Positions 1-13,976 of a DNA stretch of 64,000 nt are shown one piece after another. A program made the translations under genes and the position numbers. The stretch is from Monosporascus cannonballus. Taxonomy: Eukaryota; Ascomycota; Sordariomycetes; Xylariales. Within the stretch, counting starts at the first letter, position 1; the number at the start of each line of letters is the position of its first letter. The stretch covers positions 1-64,000 of the forward strand of contig QJNS01000115.1 in the NCBI GenBank assembly GCA_004154925.1. Reading direction: 5' to 3'. The notes under the pieces are model-generated. The model did no database searches, was not told the DNA's origin, and was given only the letters and a program-made list of their open reading frames with translations.

Positions 1-90
<90 letters not shown>
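1..90. repeat. (ATT)n microsatellite at window edge
   Basis: Thirty uninterrupted ATT units run from the first base, so the array may continue to the left of the window. A T-rich tract and about 50 bp of AT-rich DNA separate it from the target duplication of the first Gypsy element. Confidence 0.97.
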
Positions 91-92
<2 letters not shown>

Positions 93-144
93 ATTTTTTT
101 TTTATTTTTTACGCGTACGTTATACGTATTATAAATTATTAAGT

Positions 145-533
145 TGTAAAGGCTTAGGCGGTGTAACCAACTATTAAACCTTAAGTCGACGGGTTTATGT
201 TGGCAGGAATATCGTGGGAATCTGAATAATAGGTACCGTAACGTATTACGTTTCGTAATGCTAAAGGTGGTTTGGGTAACAAATTATTATTGCAAGCTAA
301 AGCTATATAAATTATAGAATTAATAAATATATATATATATATATATATTAGCTGGATTATTATTAATAAGTTAGTAATCCGGTTTACTGGCTTATTATCA
401 ATAAGTTAGTGATCCGGCTTACTGGTTTATTATTAGTAAGTTGGTAATCCATTACGTAACCTAATCCATATAGTTTTTTTGGCCTTTTTCGTTGCGACCG
501 TTCTTGGAGGCCGTGGTTTGTTAGGTCGTAATA
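145..533 (-). repeat. G1 3' LTR (element orientation)
   Basis: Read on the minus strand it should begin TGTTACGACC; here the first bases read TATTACGACC, a RIP change of TG to TA. It contains about three imperfect tandem units of 35 bp at about 352-455 and an AT dinucleotide run near 330-348. Confidence 0.9.
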
Positions 534-663
534 CGATTTCCTTTTTCCCAAAATCTTGTTTTTAAGATTTTTTTTTTCCTAGTAAGTTTTTTTCCATATA
601 CTTTTAACATGTTTTCCGGTATATCCAAACGTTATTTTCGTAAATCCGAATAACGACTTGCCT

Positions 664-1178
664 TAGTTAATTTAATTAAATTCGAAAGTTTTGACGTAAT
701 ACCTTATTTTTTTTGTTTTGTTCGGTAATTTAATTATCAAATAATGGATGGGGTTTTTCATTATAAGGAATATGTCCGTCGAAGTCGTTCGTATAACGGG
801 ATAAAAATCTTTATTTTTATAATTAATCGTTATATCGTAAAATCGAAAAGATTAAAGGAAAAAAAGTTAACGGCCGAAAAATCTTTATCCGAAACTTTTG
901 CGCGTTTTTTTCGTATACGTCGTTAACGTTAACATTATTAATTTTAAAGTACGAAACTTATTAATTATGCCCTTTAATCCTTAAATAATTCTAACGATTT
1001 TGCGTAATTGGAATCGGAATCCGTAATCGAGATTTAGGCTTTAAGAAAGGTGGACGTTATTAATTGGAATACGGTGAATTAAGGGTTTCCCTCTATAGAT
1101 CTCGTAAATTGGGATGTTATTATTTCGGGTGGTTCCGCCGTTATTAGTAAAAGTTTTTTAATAGGTGCTAGGCGTTAA
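664..1178 (+). pseudogene. G1 antisense ORF between pol and 3' LTR (broken)
   Basis: A frame opposite to gag-pol runs from about 664 to a TAA at 1176-1178, giving about 170 codons. It is broken by stops that are nearly all TAA or TAG, as expected from RIP of glutamine codons. The longest intact piece is at 744-926. Recognisable blocks are VIPYFF, HYKEY, NGIKIFI, SLSETFARFFRIRR, INWNTVN and a C-terminal KSFLIGAR. The same blocks occur antisense in G2, and a related protein pattern occurs in G3 and G4. It ends tail-to-tail with the pol 3' end just past the chromodomain. The function is unknown; the basic, Leu/Glu-rich middle suggests a helical or coiled-coil protein. Confidence 0.55.
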
Positions 1179-1189
1179 TAAGATTTTTG

Positions 1190-4100
1190 GCGGGTTCCTA
1201 GGTATTTTCGGAATCTGGGTATTTTTTCCATTTAATCAGGTACTAGGTAAATCCGTTTTGTTTTCGCATATTAAATATTTTCTTTATTTCGTATGTTTAT
1301 ACTTTTATGTCGTTTTATACCGTATATACTTTGATTATATTTGCTATTAATTCAAATAAAAAACATAAAAAATTAAATGAAATTTAATTTTTGGCAAAAG
1401 TTTTAATTAATAATTATTTTTTAAGATTTTTGGCGATTTTATATAAACCGATATATTTGAAATCGAATATTTTGTTAGGTCGTTTTATTTAAATATTTTT
1501 TGTAACAAGGAAAACTATTTCCCTTTTTTCGAAAATTAATTTTTTTAATTTTTTCTAGTTATAATATTTATTTATTTAATTTCGTACGAATTCCAGTTTT
1601 ATTTTTATTTTTTGGTACAATTATCGTAATTATTTTAACGTAAGGATTATTTTAATATTAATTGGACCGCTATCGCATATTTTTTTATAAACCTTTAAAA
1701 TAAAACCAAAATTTACGTTCGTAAATATTATTTTAATGTTTTTATAATAATTAATATTATAAATTAATTAAGTAATTAATAACTTTTTAATTTAATTATT
1801 TTATTCGTAATTAATATAATATCGTAAGTAAACTTTGAAAGTTTGGTTTATTCGTTTTATTTATTTATTTATTTAAGGTTTAAATACGTTAAATAATTTA
1901 TAATTTAAGCCGATTTGTACTATAAGGCCTTACCAAAGTTTAAATACGAATATTAATCCTTTATTTCATATAATTTCTATTAATAATTTGTATATACTGA
2001 AAATATATTTAAAAAAATATATGCCAGTTATTCGACGTTTGTATTCTCGTAATATGGTAAAAAATAAGAAAACTTTGTAAATTGATCGATAATTATAAAA
2101 ATGCTGTTATAATATATTCCCGTAATTGGATTTTTTGATATAAGAAATTTAATAATAAAGTTAAATATAATTAAATATTATAATAATTTTGCAATTAATA
2201 ATAGTTATAATTTTCCGTTTGGTTTATATCGTCGAGCCTTTATTTTAACGTAAATATTATATTACCGTATAACTTTTTATATTATTAATTTTATTCTGGG
2301 AAAAAAATATATACGTTAAAATCGTTTTAAGGTTTTGTAAATCTTTAAATATCTATATAATTAATATTTATATATTTTCCGTATTAAATCCTTTTAATAT
2401 CTTTTTAGAATTTATATTTTGTCTGTTTTTTAATTTTCTAAAAGATTATGGTTATACTGTTAGATTTTCTAATATATATTACAAGGTATTACTCGAATTA
2501 TCGCAATTTATCGTAAACGTAAATATTTTTTTGTAATAATATCAAAAATTATATGGCTAATTTTAACTAATTTTTTTCGAAATCTGGCCGCTTACTTAAA
2601 ACATCTATTTTGCCGTTTTTTGAATTTTTCTTATAGATAATAACGAAGTCGAAATTCGCCAATTTTTTTGCATATTAAAGTTATCGTCCTATAAGTTCCT
2701 TAGTTATAATAAATCGGGTAAAATTTTAATAATCCATATAAACTTTAACCTGGTACAAATTTCCTTTTAAGAAATACCTAAATTTCCGAAATACCATAAT
2801 AATAACTATAAATTTTTTCTTTGGAATGCCGTAATTAAGTTTGGTTTTTTTTAATTTATACGAAAAGAATATAATAAGATATAATTTACCTTAATTATCT
2901 TATTATCCAATTATTATGCTTAACGCGTAATTCGAAATATCGGTTTTTAATTTAACGGAACGGTTTAAATCGTATATAATTAATATTAACTTGCTGGTAA
3001 TCGCATCCTTAATACCCTGAAATATTTTTTCTGTATTTAACGTGCATTTAAATTTTTTTTGTAAAATTTATTAAAAGTATAATTATTTTATTAAAATTTC
3101 GAATAAACTTCCTGTAATAATTGGCGAATCTAAGGAATACCTATATCTCTTTAATTATTATTAACGTTCATTATTTTGTAATTGCAGTAATATTTTGGGG
3201 ATTTATTTTAATATATCCTAGGATAATAATATATTTCAAATATTTTATTTCCTGTATATGGAATTGATTTTTTTCTGCGTTAATAAATATTTTTACGTCC
3301 TATAAAGTTTAAAAAGCTTTATGAACGTATTTTGCATATGTTTTTTTCCGTTTTTAAAAAAATGAGAATATCGTCGAGATAGCAAACGATAAAAATATTA
3401 AGGTATTTTCGTAATACGTAATTTATTATCCGCTAAAACGTTATTGGTACGTTCGTAAATTTTATTGGTATAATTAAATACTTAAATAATTTATATTTCG
3501 TTTTAAAGGTTATTTTTTATTCGTATTTTTTTTAATTTTAATAAGGTTATATTTATTTTTAAAATCAAATATTATAAATTATTTAGTTCCGTAAAATCGA
3601 TCTTTTATTTCCGTAATTAGGGGTAATAATATTTAATTTTTAATAATAATATCGTTTAATTATCGATAATTAATTATAAATCGTATTTTCCCATTTTTCT
3701 TAAGTACGAAAAATATAAGGTATTTTGTTGGTAACTTCGAAAATCGAATTTATCCTTTTTATAGCCAATTTTCCAAATATTTTTTAAAAATACGTAATTC
3801 GTTTTTATTAAAATTGTAAATAAGGTAAAACTTCGTCGAAAATCTTTTTTAAGGATTATTTCATAATTTTATTCGCTATATTCTAATAATTTCGTATCAA
3901 GTTATTTTTTGAAAAACTATTCGTATTTATGATATTATGATAATATGTTAATTAAATTCTTTAATTTCTTGGATTATTATTCTTATTATTTTAAATCGTT
4001 ATTTAATTACTTTAATTCTGTTTTAATAATAACAATAATACGTCGTATTTTTCTTTAATATCCGTTTTTTTTATGTTTTGTTTTTTTAAGTAATAAAATA

Positions 4101-6400
4101 TTTGTTATATCCTTATACTTATATTCTTCGTTATTATGGATTAAATATTAAAATCTTAATTCTTTTTTTTATTTATTAATAAGGAATAAAATAAATTTCA
4201 TTTAACCAATTTCTTCGTTAATTACAACTCCGTACTAGCATATCCATAATAATCCTAAGATTATATTGTAATTTCCGAATAAAATAATATCGAAATTAAT
4301 TATTTAATATTATCCTTTAACAAAAGTTTCGAAATAATTAATTTCGCGTATAACTTTTCCGTTATCGTAAGAAAATTCTTAATTTTCGGTATTTATTGTT
4401 CTATAAGGTTTTAACTTATATCTCCATAACAATTTAAATTTATTAATTATATTTAATGTAATATAATATTTGCCTAAAGTTTCGTAATCCATTGTTACGG
4501 TATATTAATACGTTCTAATTCGTATTTTTAAGGTAATAAGGTTATTAACGTTTTGTATTATTGCGTTTAAAACCTTTTTCGGGAATTCTCTTTGATCTTT
4601 TTAAATCTCGTTATTTTGCAACTTTTTTATAAGTAACTTTTTTTTAAGTTTTGTTCGAATTTATTAAGCTTTGTTTATATTTCTTCGTTTAACGCGTTAA
4701 ACTGTTATATCTGTCGCTGTTGTCGGCGTATTATTCCTTTAAGCCGTATCAGTTATTTTTAATTTTCTTGCAATTCTTTTCCCTATTAAATAAATTGTTT
4801 TCCTATATTTACAACTATATCCTATTATACGTCGTTTTAGCTGTCGTTTTAGAGATCTTCTATAAATTAACGTATTTTTTTCTTAATAACCTTTGTTTTT
4901 AAAAAATTTATAATAAATACTAATTAAAAATAAAAATCCGTAATAACTTTTTAATAATATTTTTTTTTACCGTACGCTAAATTAACTTTTTTTCCATTTA
5001 ATAATTATATTATCCATAATAACAAAAAAAGTTTTTCTATAGGCATTACTTTCTTTTAGGCCAGCTTTTTGCTTTGGCTAATTACTAAACATTTTCTGGA
5101 ATTATGGTTCGAAATTATTAATACCATTACTTATTATTCTTATTATGTCCGGTACGGTTTGGAAAATCGAATCACTTATAATATATTCGAGTAAATCGTA
5201 CGTAAATATATTATTTTTATTTTTCGTAATCGGGATATTTTCGTCGTCGACAATATATAGCATATATTTTACCGTATTAATCAAATATTCCGGAACAAAG
5301 TTTTTTTATTTAATCCCGGTATTCGTATAACTATCCTTATAACGTCTTTTGTATATTCGTAATATTTATCGAATTAGTTTTTTAGCTTTTCGTATTCCTT
5401 ATCGAATCTTTTATCATAATGGTCCCGGTTAAACCTTTTGTTATAGGCCTAATATATATTTAGTTTAAATTATATTAATAATTTTATTATCATTTCCTTA
5501 ATTATTTTTAAACTGTTTTTCCGGTATTGGGGTCCAGTTATTTTATCGTGGCTTTTTGGGTTTTTTTATATTTATAATCCTTATGTCCTATTTTGCCGTA
5601 ATTAAAGCACTTAATCTGGCTTTAATCCTATCTATAGGTAACGCCGAATTCCATAAGTCCTGGCGCCGTTTCGTAAGAAATAAGGGGTACGTCTTTTCTT
5701 TTCCCTGATTGGATTTGTTATATCTTAAACATAAGGTATATTCTTCTTTTTTTTCTTATCGATTTTCAAATTATCGGTTATTAATCTTAATTATTTTTAT
5801 AATATACCGCTCCAAGGTAATTAATTATTTAATCCGAATAATGTTATATTTTATATTATTCTTTAATCCTTTATAAAATATATCGATAAAATTATCGGTT
5901 TCGTTATTTTCTTATTTTATTTTATCCACAAAACCTTTAAAGATTATGGTATATTTAAACGTAAATCCTTTTTGTTAAAATTATAAAAGTTATTAAGCCG
6001 TTAATCGTTTTTTATCCGGATTACTGAAATTATCGTATATTTTGTTTTCGAAATCGATATAAATTAAAAAGATTTTATTACTGAAATTTTGCTTATTTGC
6101 TTTTTTTATTTCCAGGAAATTTCTTATTAGGTATATTTCCATTATTAAAACCATATCCGTTAAGTTATTAAGATTTAAAAACGAAGATAAACTTGTATTT
6201 AAGTTAAAAAGGTTTAAGGGTTACTTTTTCCATCGTAAGGTTCTGATTTCTTTGGCTTTATACGAGCTAAAAAGGGTTGGATAGGTATAGCTTTAAGTTA
6301 TCGGACTTTTTTTTCCAGTTCCCGAATTCGAGCCTAACGCTATTGAATAAAGATTTCCTAAATGCTAGTCGATATCTTAATAATATTAAATATTGCTCAA
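1190..6400 (-). pseudogene. G1 gag-pol remnant
   Basis: Reading right to left: gag, with a zinc-knuckle relic at about 5577-5612 (CFNYGKIGH, second Cys changed to Tyr); a linker frame at 5102-5284; reverse transcriptase with an intact YLDD catalytic box at 3370-3381; then RNase H and integrase territory; and a C-terminal chromodomain at about 1190-1290 (NMRKQNGF, YLIKWKKY, ENT, EPA). The chromodomain after integrase identifies the chromovirus lineage of Ty3/Gypsy. Many RIP stops break every domain. Exact protein limits cannot be set by eye. Confidence 0.85.
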
Positions 6401-6435
6401 AGTTTTACAATATTACTAAATAAGAACTTATAACG

Positions 6436-6823
6436 TTTAAAAGCTTAAATAATTTAACTAATTATTAAATTTTAAGTCGACGGATTTATGTTAATAGGAA
6501 TATCGTAAAAATCTGAATAATAAATACCGTAACGTATTATGTCTCGTAATGCCAAAGGTATTTTAAGTAACGAATTATTATTATAAGTTAAAATTATTTA
6601 AATTATGGAATTAATAAACGTATATATCTTTCTTTTTTTATCTGGATTATTACCAATAAGTTAATAATCCGGCTCACTGGCTTACCACCAGTAAGTTAGT
6701 GATCCGGCTTATTGGCTCACTACCAGTGAGCTGGTGATCCATTACGTGACCTAATCCACATAGTTTTCTTGGCCTTTTCCGTTGCGACCGTTCCTGGAGG
6801 CCGTGGCTTGTCAGGTCGTAACA
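6436..6823 (-). repeat. G1 5' LTR (element orientation)
   Basis: On the minus strand it begins TGTTACGACCTGACAAGCC with the canonical TG start. The outer 200 bp keep CpA-containing words and normal composition. The inner part (6436-6640) is strongly RIP-altered. The 35-bp tandem units lie at about 6640-6740. Confidence 0.9.
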
Positions 6824-6828
6824 TAAGT

Positions 6829-8271
6829 ATGTTAATTATTAATCGTAATTATTATTATTAATAATAATAATATTAATAATAACGTAAATATTATTATTAT
6901 TAGGTAATTTTATTTAAATTTGTTAATAATAATTATGGTAAATATTTTTTAAGGTTTAATACGTTACGGCCGTTCGTATTTACGTAATGCATATAACGCG
7001 TACGGAGGCCGCCGCTGCCGCCGCTGTTGTCGTAAACGTTGTGGCCGACGCCGAACGTAAGCAAGACGTTCCTACCTCGCCCGCGTCCGCGCCTGCTGCC
7101 GCACCTACGACGCCCGTAATGTCCGTAACGCCCGTTCGCCCGCCCCGTTAATATCCCATATATGGAACGCGCCGTTTTGAACCCTATTTCGGCTACTTAC
7201 GTTCCGCGTTTGCCGGCCGTTCCGATAGCACGTGCTATAATGCCGCCGTAAGCAATCGTTATTAACGTTGCGCTTCCGGGCATACCTGCGTACCGGTATA
7301 CGTATTTTTTTGCTCTTTAGGAGCTCCTTTTTTTATTAATTACTGATCGTAATCTTGCCGTCGCCCGCGTTATTATAATACGCCTCGTAAAAACATTCAA
7401 AAATGACGTTTCCCGCCTTATATATTCTTTTTTTATTTCCGTTCTTAAATTTTGGGAAAGGTATTAACCGAGATCATAAGAAGTAAACCGTTTTCATACG
7501 GCTATTCGTATGTTCCTTAAGGAATAAAAGGAAAAGTAAGGAAATACGGGTACGCCTGCCGTTATAACGCCTGCCGGTATTACGCCTGCCGTACGCGCGC
7601 AAATATTGGCCCTGGTTGGGCAAATTCTTAATTTGTTCCTGCCATAAATATAATAATAATAATAATAATTTTTGGGAGTTTTTTTTAATAAATTAAAAAA
7701 CGTTTGCCTTAAGGGATCTAGGCCTAATAAAATATTACGTATTCTATTTACTTTTACGTTTTCCCGATTAAATTTACCGTAAGTTTTATAAATTAAAAAA
7801 TAATTTAAAATATTCGAATTATTATTTGAGAAAAGGTTTTGTTAATCCATTAATAAGTATTTGAATCATAAATAAGTTATATTAAACGATTTACGGATTT
7901 ATTTTTAGCATAATTATATATTTTATATATCGACGTAACGTAATTAAATATTAATGTTTTTATTTTTGATTATAAATTTAATTATTTATTAATTATTATT
8001 AAAAAGTTTTTAAGTTTAACCTAATATTAGTTTTAAATTTCGAAATAAATATTTAAAAGTTATAACTTTATTAACCGTATATTTTAATATAAATAATTTA
8101 ACTTTTATTATAAAAATTATTATTATTATTTAACGAATTACTTTTCATATAATTGGTTTTCCAAAAAAAGGTTATTATATAACCTTAAAAAAATTACCGC
8201 ATTTTAGGATTATCGGTAAATAATACTTTTTTTATAATTAATAATATTCGGGTTTCCATATTGTTACCCCC
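6829..8271. other. Degraded repeat DNA between G1 and G2, with an Ala/Pro-coding CpG-rich patch
   Basis: Host sequence into which G1 and G2 inserted; it continues at 15027 beyond G2. It starts with ATT/TAA-rich repeats (6836-6905). The patch 6985-7160 is GC- and CpG-rich and reads on plus as an Ala/Pro/Val-rich low-complexity stretch without stops. A short TAA-type repeat lies near 7647-7665. No element terminus or recognisable domain was found. Confidence 0.5.
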
Positions 8272-8276
8272 GTATA

Positions 8277-8664
8277 TGTTATGATCTAACGGGCCACGGT
8301 TTCCAGAAACGGTCTGCCACGACCCAACCACAAGTACGCGGTAGGGCAAGTTACGTAACGGATCACTAACTTATTGGTGGTAAGCCAGTAAACCGGATTA
8401 CTAACTTACTAATAATAAGCCAATAAGCCGGATTACCAACTTACTGATAATAAGCTAATATAATAGAATAAAAATATATACGTTTATTATTTCCATAATT
8501 TAAAAAATTTAAGTTTATAAGATAATATCATTATTTAAAATATTTTTCGTATTACGAAACGTAATATATTATTATATTTATTATTCAAATTCTTACGATA
8601 TTCCTATTAATATAAATCCGTTAACTTAAGGATTAATAATTAGTTAAACCGTTTAGCCGTTATA
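8277..8664 (+). repeat. G2 5' LTR
   Basis: 388 bp. The outer 80 bp are well preserved, while the inner part is RIP-altered and ends CCGTTATA in place of CCGTCACA. Three tandem units of about 35 bp lie at about 8360-8458. Confidence 0.92.
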
Positions 8665-8699
8665 TGTTATAAATGTTTATTTAATAGTACCGTTTAATT

Positions 8700-11600
8700 G
8701 TAAATAATATTTAATATTATTAAAATATTCATTAATATTTAAAAATTCCTTATTTAATAATTTTAGGCTCGAATTTGAAAATTAGAAAAAAATATTTGAC
8801 AAATTAAGGTTACGTTATTTATCTAAGTTTTTTTCGTCCGCATAAAATCTAAAAAGTCGGAGTTTTACGATAAAGAAAACAATTTTTAAATTTTCCTTAT
8901 TTAAATACAAATTTATTTTGATTTTTTGAACTTTAATAATTTAGCGGGTTAAGTTTTAATAATAAAAATGTACTTAATAAAAAATGTAATTAATTAATTT
9001 AAGTTTATTATAAGAAATTCCTTAAAAGTAAAAAAAATTAAATAAGAAAAATTTTATTAACGAAATTTTTTTATTTTATATTAATTTCGAAGTTAAAATA
9101 CGTAATAATTTCGGTAATCCGGGTAAAAAACCATTTACGGCTTAAAAACTTTTGTAATTTCGACAAAAAAGATTGACGTCCAAATACGCTGTAACTTTTA
9201 AAAGTTTTACGGTTAAAACAAAACAAAAAAATAATAAAGCCGAAATCTTTGCCGATATATTTTATAAAAAATTAAAAAGAATTATAAAAATTAAAATTAT
9301 TTAAATTAACTAATTAATTATTTTAAACCGATATATCATAAAAATAATTAAGATTAATAATTAATATTTGACAAATTAATAAGAAAAAAAATATTTTATA
9401 TTTGGGATATAATAAGTTTAATTAAGGGAAAAAACAAAATATACCTTTTATTTTTTACAGAATGGCATTTAAACTTATAACATTTAGCGTTACTTATAAA
9501 TAAGGTTAAAACCAGATTAAATGCTTTAATTATGGCAAAATAGAATATAAAGCTTATAAATATAAGAAACTTAAAAATTTACAATAAAATAATTAAATAC
9601 CTATATCGGAAAAGTAATTTAAAAATAATTAAAAAAATAACGGTAAAATTATTAATATAATTCAAATTCAATATATATCAAGTTTATAACAAAATATTTA
9701 ATAAGGATTATTACGATAAAAAATTCGACGAAAAATGCGAAAAACAAGAAAATTAATTTAATAAATATTGCGAACATAATAAAAAATATTATAAAAATAA
9801 TTTCGCAAATATTAGAATTAAACCAATAAGGTTTATCACGAAATTTTTAATTAATACGGCAAAATACATACCATATATTGTCGACGACGAGAATATTCCG
9901 ATTACGAAAAATAAAAATAACATATTTATAAACGAATTATTCATATATATTATAAGGGATTTAATTTTTTAAACCGTACGGGAAATAATAAGAACGATAA
10001 ATAATAATATCGATAATTTTAAACCATAACCTTAGGAAATATTCAGTAATTAGCCGAAATAAAAAATTAGCCCGAAAAAAAATAATACCCGTAAAAAAAC
10101 CCCTTTTATTATTATAAATAATAAAATTACTAAACGGAAAAGGAATTAATTTAACGTACGATAAACAAATATTGCCAGAAAATTATTACGAATTTTTATT
10201 TTTAATTAATATTTATTACGGATTTCCAAAAAACGTTATTAAAAAAGAAATATATTAATTTATAGAAAACTTTTAAAATAATAATTAAAATAACGTATAA
10301 TAGGATATAATCGTAAATATAAGAAAATAATTTATTTAATACAAAAAGGAATTATAAAAAAATTAAAAATAATTAATACGGCTTAAAAGAATAATACGCC
10401 GATAATAATAATAAATATAATAATTTAATACGTTAAATAAAAAACATAAATAAAGTTTGATAAATTCGAATAAGAATTAAAAAAAGGTTATTTGTAAAGA
10501 AATTGCAAAATAACAAAACCTATAAAAATTAAAAGAGTTTCCAAAAAAGATTTTAAATATAATAATAAAAAAATGTTAATAATTTTATAATTTCGGATAT
10601 ACAAATCGGAACGTATTAATATATTATAATAATAAACTGCGGAATTTTAAACCGAAATAATATTATATTAAATGTAATTAACAAATTTAAATTATTATAG
10701 AAATACAAATTAAACCCTTATATAATAACGAATACCAAACATTAAGAATTTATTTACGATAACGGAAAAATTATATAAGAAATTAATTATTTCGAAATTT
10801 GTATTAAAAAATAATGCCAAATAATTAATTTCGATATTATTTTATTTGGGAATTATAATATGATTTTAAAATTATTATGGATATGCTAATAGAGAATTTT
10901 AATTAACGGCAAAACTGGCCAAATAAAATTTATTTTATTCCTTATTAATAAACGAAAAAAAAGTTTAAGATTTTAATATTTGATCGAAAATAACGACGAA
11001 TATAAATATAAAAATACGATAAAAACCTTATTGCCTAAAAGGTTAAAATATAAGAAAATATAAATATTAAAACAAATATAACGTATTATTATTATTATTA
11101 TGAAAGCAAAATTAAAATAATTAAATAATAATTTAAAATAATAAAAATAACAGCCTTAAAAATTAAAGAATTTAATTAATATATTATTATAATATTATAA
11201 ATATAAGCCGTTTTGCAAAAAGGAATTTAATACGAAATTATTAAAATATAGCAAATAAGATTATAAAATAGTTTTTAAGAAAGAAATTTTAACAAAGTTT
11301 TACCTTATTTATAAATTTAACGAAAATAAATTACGTACTTTTAGGGAATATTTAAAACATTGGTTATAAAAAGGATAAATTTAATTTTCGATATTACTAA
11401 TAAGTTATCTTACACTTTTTGTATTAAAAAAAGAAAATTATAATTTATTATTAATTATCGGTACATAAATAATATTATAATTAAAAATTAAATATTTTTA
11501 TTTTTAATTAGGGAAATAAAAGATTAATTTTACGAAATTAAATGGTTTATAATATTCGATTTTAAAAATAAATATAACCTTATTAAAATCAAAAACAATG

Positions 11601-13976
11601 CAAATAAAAAAATAACTTTTCAAACGAAATACGGATTATTTGAATATTTAGTTATATTAATAGGATTTACGAATGTATTAATAATTTTCTAGCGAATAAT
11701 TCATTACGTATTACGAAAATACCTTAATATTTTCGTCGTTTGTTATTTCGACGATATTCTTATTATCTTAAAAACAGAAAAAATATATGCAAAATATATT
11801 TATAAACTTTTTTAAATTTTATAGCATATAAGGTTACTTATTAATATAAAAAGAGTTAATTTTATACATAAAAAGTAAAATATCTGGAATATATTATTAC
11901 GTTAAAACATATTAGGATAGAGTTTTAAAAAATTGTTGCAATTATAAAATAATAAACTTTAATAATAATTAAAAAGATATAGGTATTTTTTGGATTTGCT
12001 AATTATTACAAGAGATTTATTCGAAATTTTAATAAAATAATTATACTTTTAATAAATTTTATGAAAGAAAAGTTTAAATAAATGCCAAATACGGAAAAAA
12101 CAGTTCAAGATATTAAGAATACAATTATTAACGAATTAATATTAATTATGTATAATTTAAACCGCTCCGTTAAACTAAAAGCCGATATTTCGAATTACGT
12201 ATTAAACGTAATAATTAGATAACGAAATAATTAAGGCAAATTATATTTTATTGTATTTTTTTCATATAAAATAAACGGAACTAAATTTAATTATAATATT
12301 TTAAATAAGAAGTTTATTGTTATTATTATGGGATTTCGGAAGTTCAAGTATTTCTTAAAACAAAGCTTATACTAGATTAAGGTTTATACGGATTATTAAA
12401 TTTTTACCCGATTTATTACGATTAAAAAGCTTATAGGATAATAGCTTTATTACGTAAAAAAATTGGCGAACTTCGATCTCGTTATTATTTACAAAAGAAA
12501 TTTAAAAAACGGCCGAATAAATATTTTAAGTAAATAATTAAATTTCGAAAACAAAGATTAATTAAAATTAATTATATAATTTTCGATATTATTATAAAAA
12601 ATGATAACGTTTTAGATAAATTATAATAATTCGGGTAATACCTAACAATATATATCAGAAAATCCCATAATATAACGACGGTTTTCCAAAACACTAAAAA
12701 ATAAACAAAATGCAAATTTTAAAAAAATACCAAAAGGATTTAATACGAAAAATATACGAATATTAATTATACAGATATCCAAGGATTTATAAAACCTTAA
12801 AACAACTTTAACGTATATATTCCTTTTTTAAAATAAAATTAACGGTATAAAAAATTATATGGCAAAACGATATTTACGCTAGAATAAAAGTTAAACGACA
12901 TTAACTTTACGGAGAATTATAATTATTACTAGTTGTAAAACGACTATAATATTTAATTATCTTGGATTTTATTTTAAAGGTTTTTATATTACAGGATTTA
13001 ATTCCCAAAATATATTATTATAGCATTTCTGTAATAGTTAACAGATTTACGGAATTTTCCTATTTTTTATTATATTATAAGGATATGAACACCTAACAGA
13101 TAATATATATTTTTTTCAAACATATTTTTAATATATTCGGATTATTAATAAAAATCATATTAAATAAAGGATTAACTTTTATATTTAAATTTATGTAAAA
13201 TCTTATAGCACAAATCGGCTGAAACCATATATTATTTAACTTTTTTAAACCATAAACAAATAAATAAATAAAACGAATAAATTAAATTTTAAATCCTTAT
13301 TTACAATATTATATTAATTACAAATAAATTAATTAAATTAAAAATTTACTAATCGCATAATTCACTTAAAATCTTAATTAGTACGAAAATATTAAAATAA
13401 TATTTGCGAACCTAAATTTTGGTTTTATCCTAAAATTTATAAAAAAGCATATAACGGTAATTCAATTAATATTAAAATAATTTTTACGTTAAAATAATTA
13501 CGATAGCTGTACCAAAAAATAAAAACAAAACTGGAATTCGTACGAAACCAAATAAGCAAATATTATAACCTGAAAAAGTTAAAAGGATTAACTTTCGAAA
13601 AAAAAATGGTTTTTTTGCCACAAAAAATATTGAAATAAAGAGACCTAATAAAAGATTCGAGTTTAAATATATCGGTCTATATAAAATCACCAAAAAATCT
13701 TAAAAAATAAGTATTAATTGGAACTTTTACCAAAAGTTAAATTTCATCCAATTTCTTACTTTTTTTATTCGAGTTAACGGCAGATATAATTAAGGTATAT
13801 ACGATATAAAACGACGTAAAGGTAAAAAACTAATAAGCGTACGAAATGGAAAAAATATTCGATATGCGAAAATAAAATGGACTTACCTAGTACTTAATTA
13901 AATGGAAAAAATACTTAAATTTCGAAAATATCTGGGAACCCGCCAAAAATCGTATTAGGATTTAACGTTTATTTAA
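8700..13976 (+). pseudogene. G2 gag-pol remnant
   Basis: A zinc-knuckle relic at about 9516-9560 reads CFNYGKIEYKAYKY, with Cys and His positions lost to RIP. A protease-end block (NYNMILKLLW) lies at about 10850-10890. The RT catalytic box is YFDD at 11744-11755 instead of YLDD, followed by ILII. RNase H lies around 12150-12540. The chromodomain is at about 13842-13945 (EMEKIFDMRK, NGLT, YLIKWKKY, WEPAKN). Stops are frequent. Domain assignment rests on order plus short motifs and on agreement among the four copies. Confidence 0.85.

Larger units (their letters stand above)
145..6823 (-). mobile_element. G1: full-length RIP-damaged Gypsy (chromovirus) LTR retrotransposon
   Basis: A 6,679-bp element on the minus strand, flanked by the 5-bp duplication TAAGT at 140-144 and 6824-6828. 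Two LTRs (389 and 388 bp) enclose gag, pol with a chromodomain, and an antisense frame. A polypurine tract (read on minus, GGGAAAAAGGAAATCG) abuts the inner edge of the left LTR. The inside is strongly AT-biased with many in-frame stops, as expected of RIP, while the outer LTR ends are much better preserved. It cannot encode working proteins. It is related to G2; the LTR 3' portions are alike and the 5' portions differ. Confidence 0.93.

Noticed and set aside
1..139. Telomere or subtelomere end
   Set aside because: The array is ATT, not TTAGGG, and no telomeric repeat occurs.
8360..8458. Regularly spaced repeats considered as a CRISPR-like array
   Set aside because: They are imperfect 35-bp tandem units within an LTR of a fungal retrotransposon, with no spacers.
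13484..13693. 69-codon minus frame in G2 (hydrophobic)
   Set aside because: It overlaps sense integrase/chromodomain territory; its hydrophobicity follows from AT-rich antisense codons.
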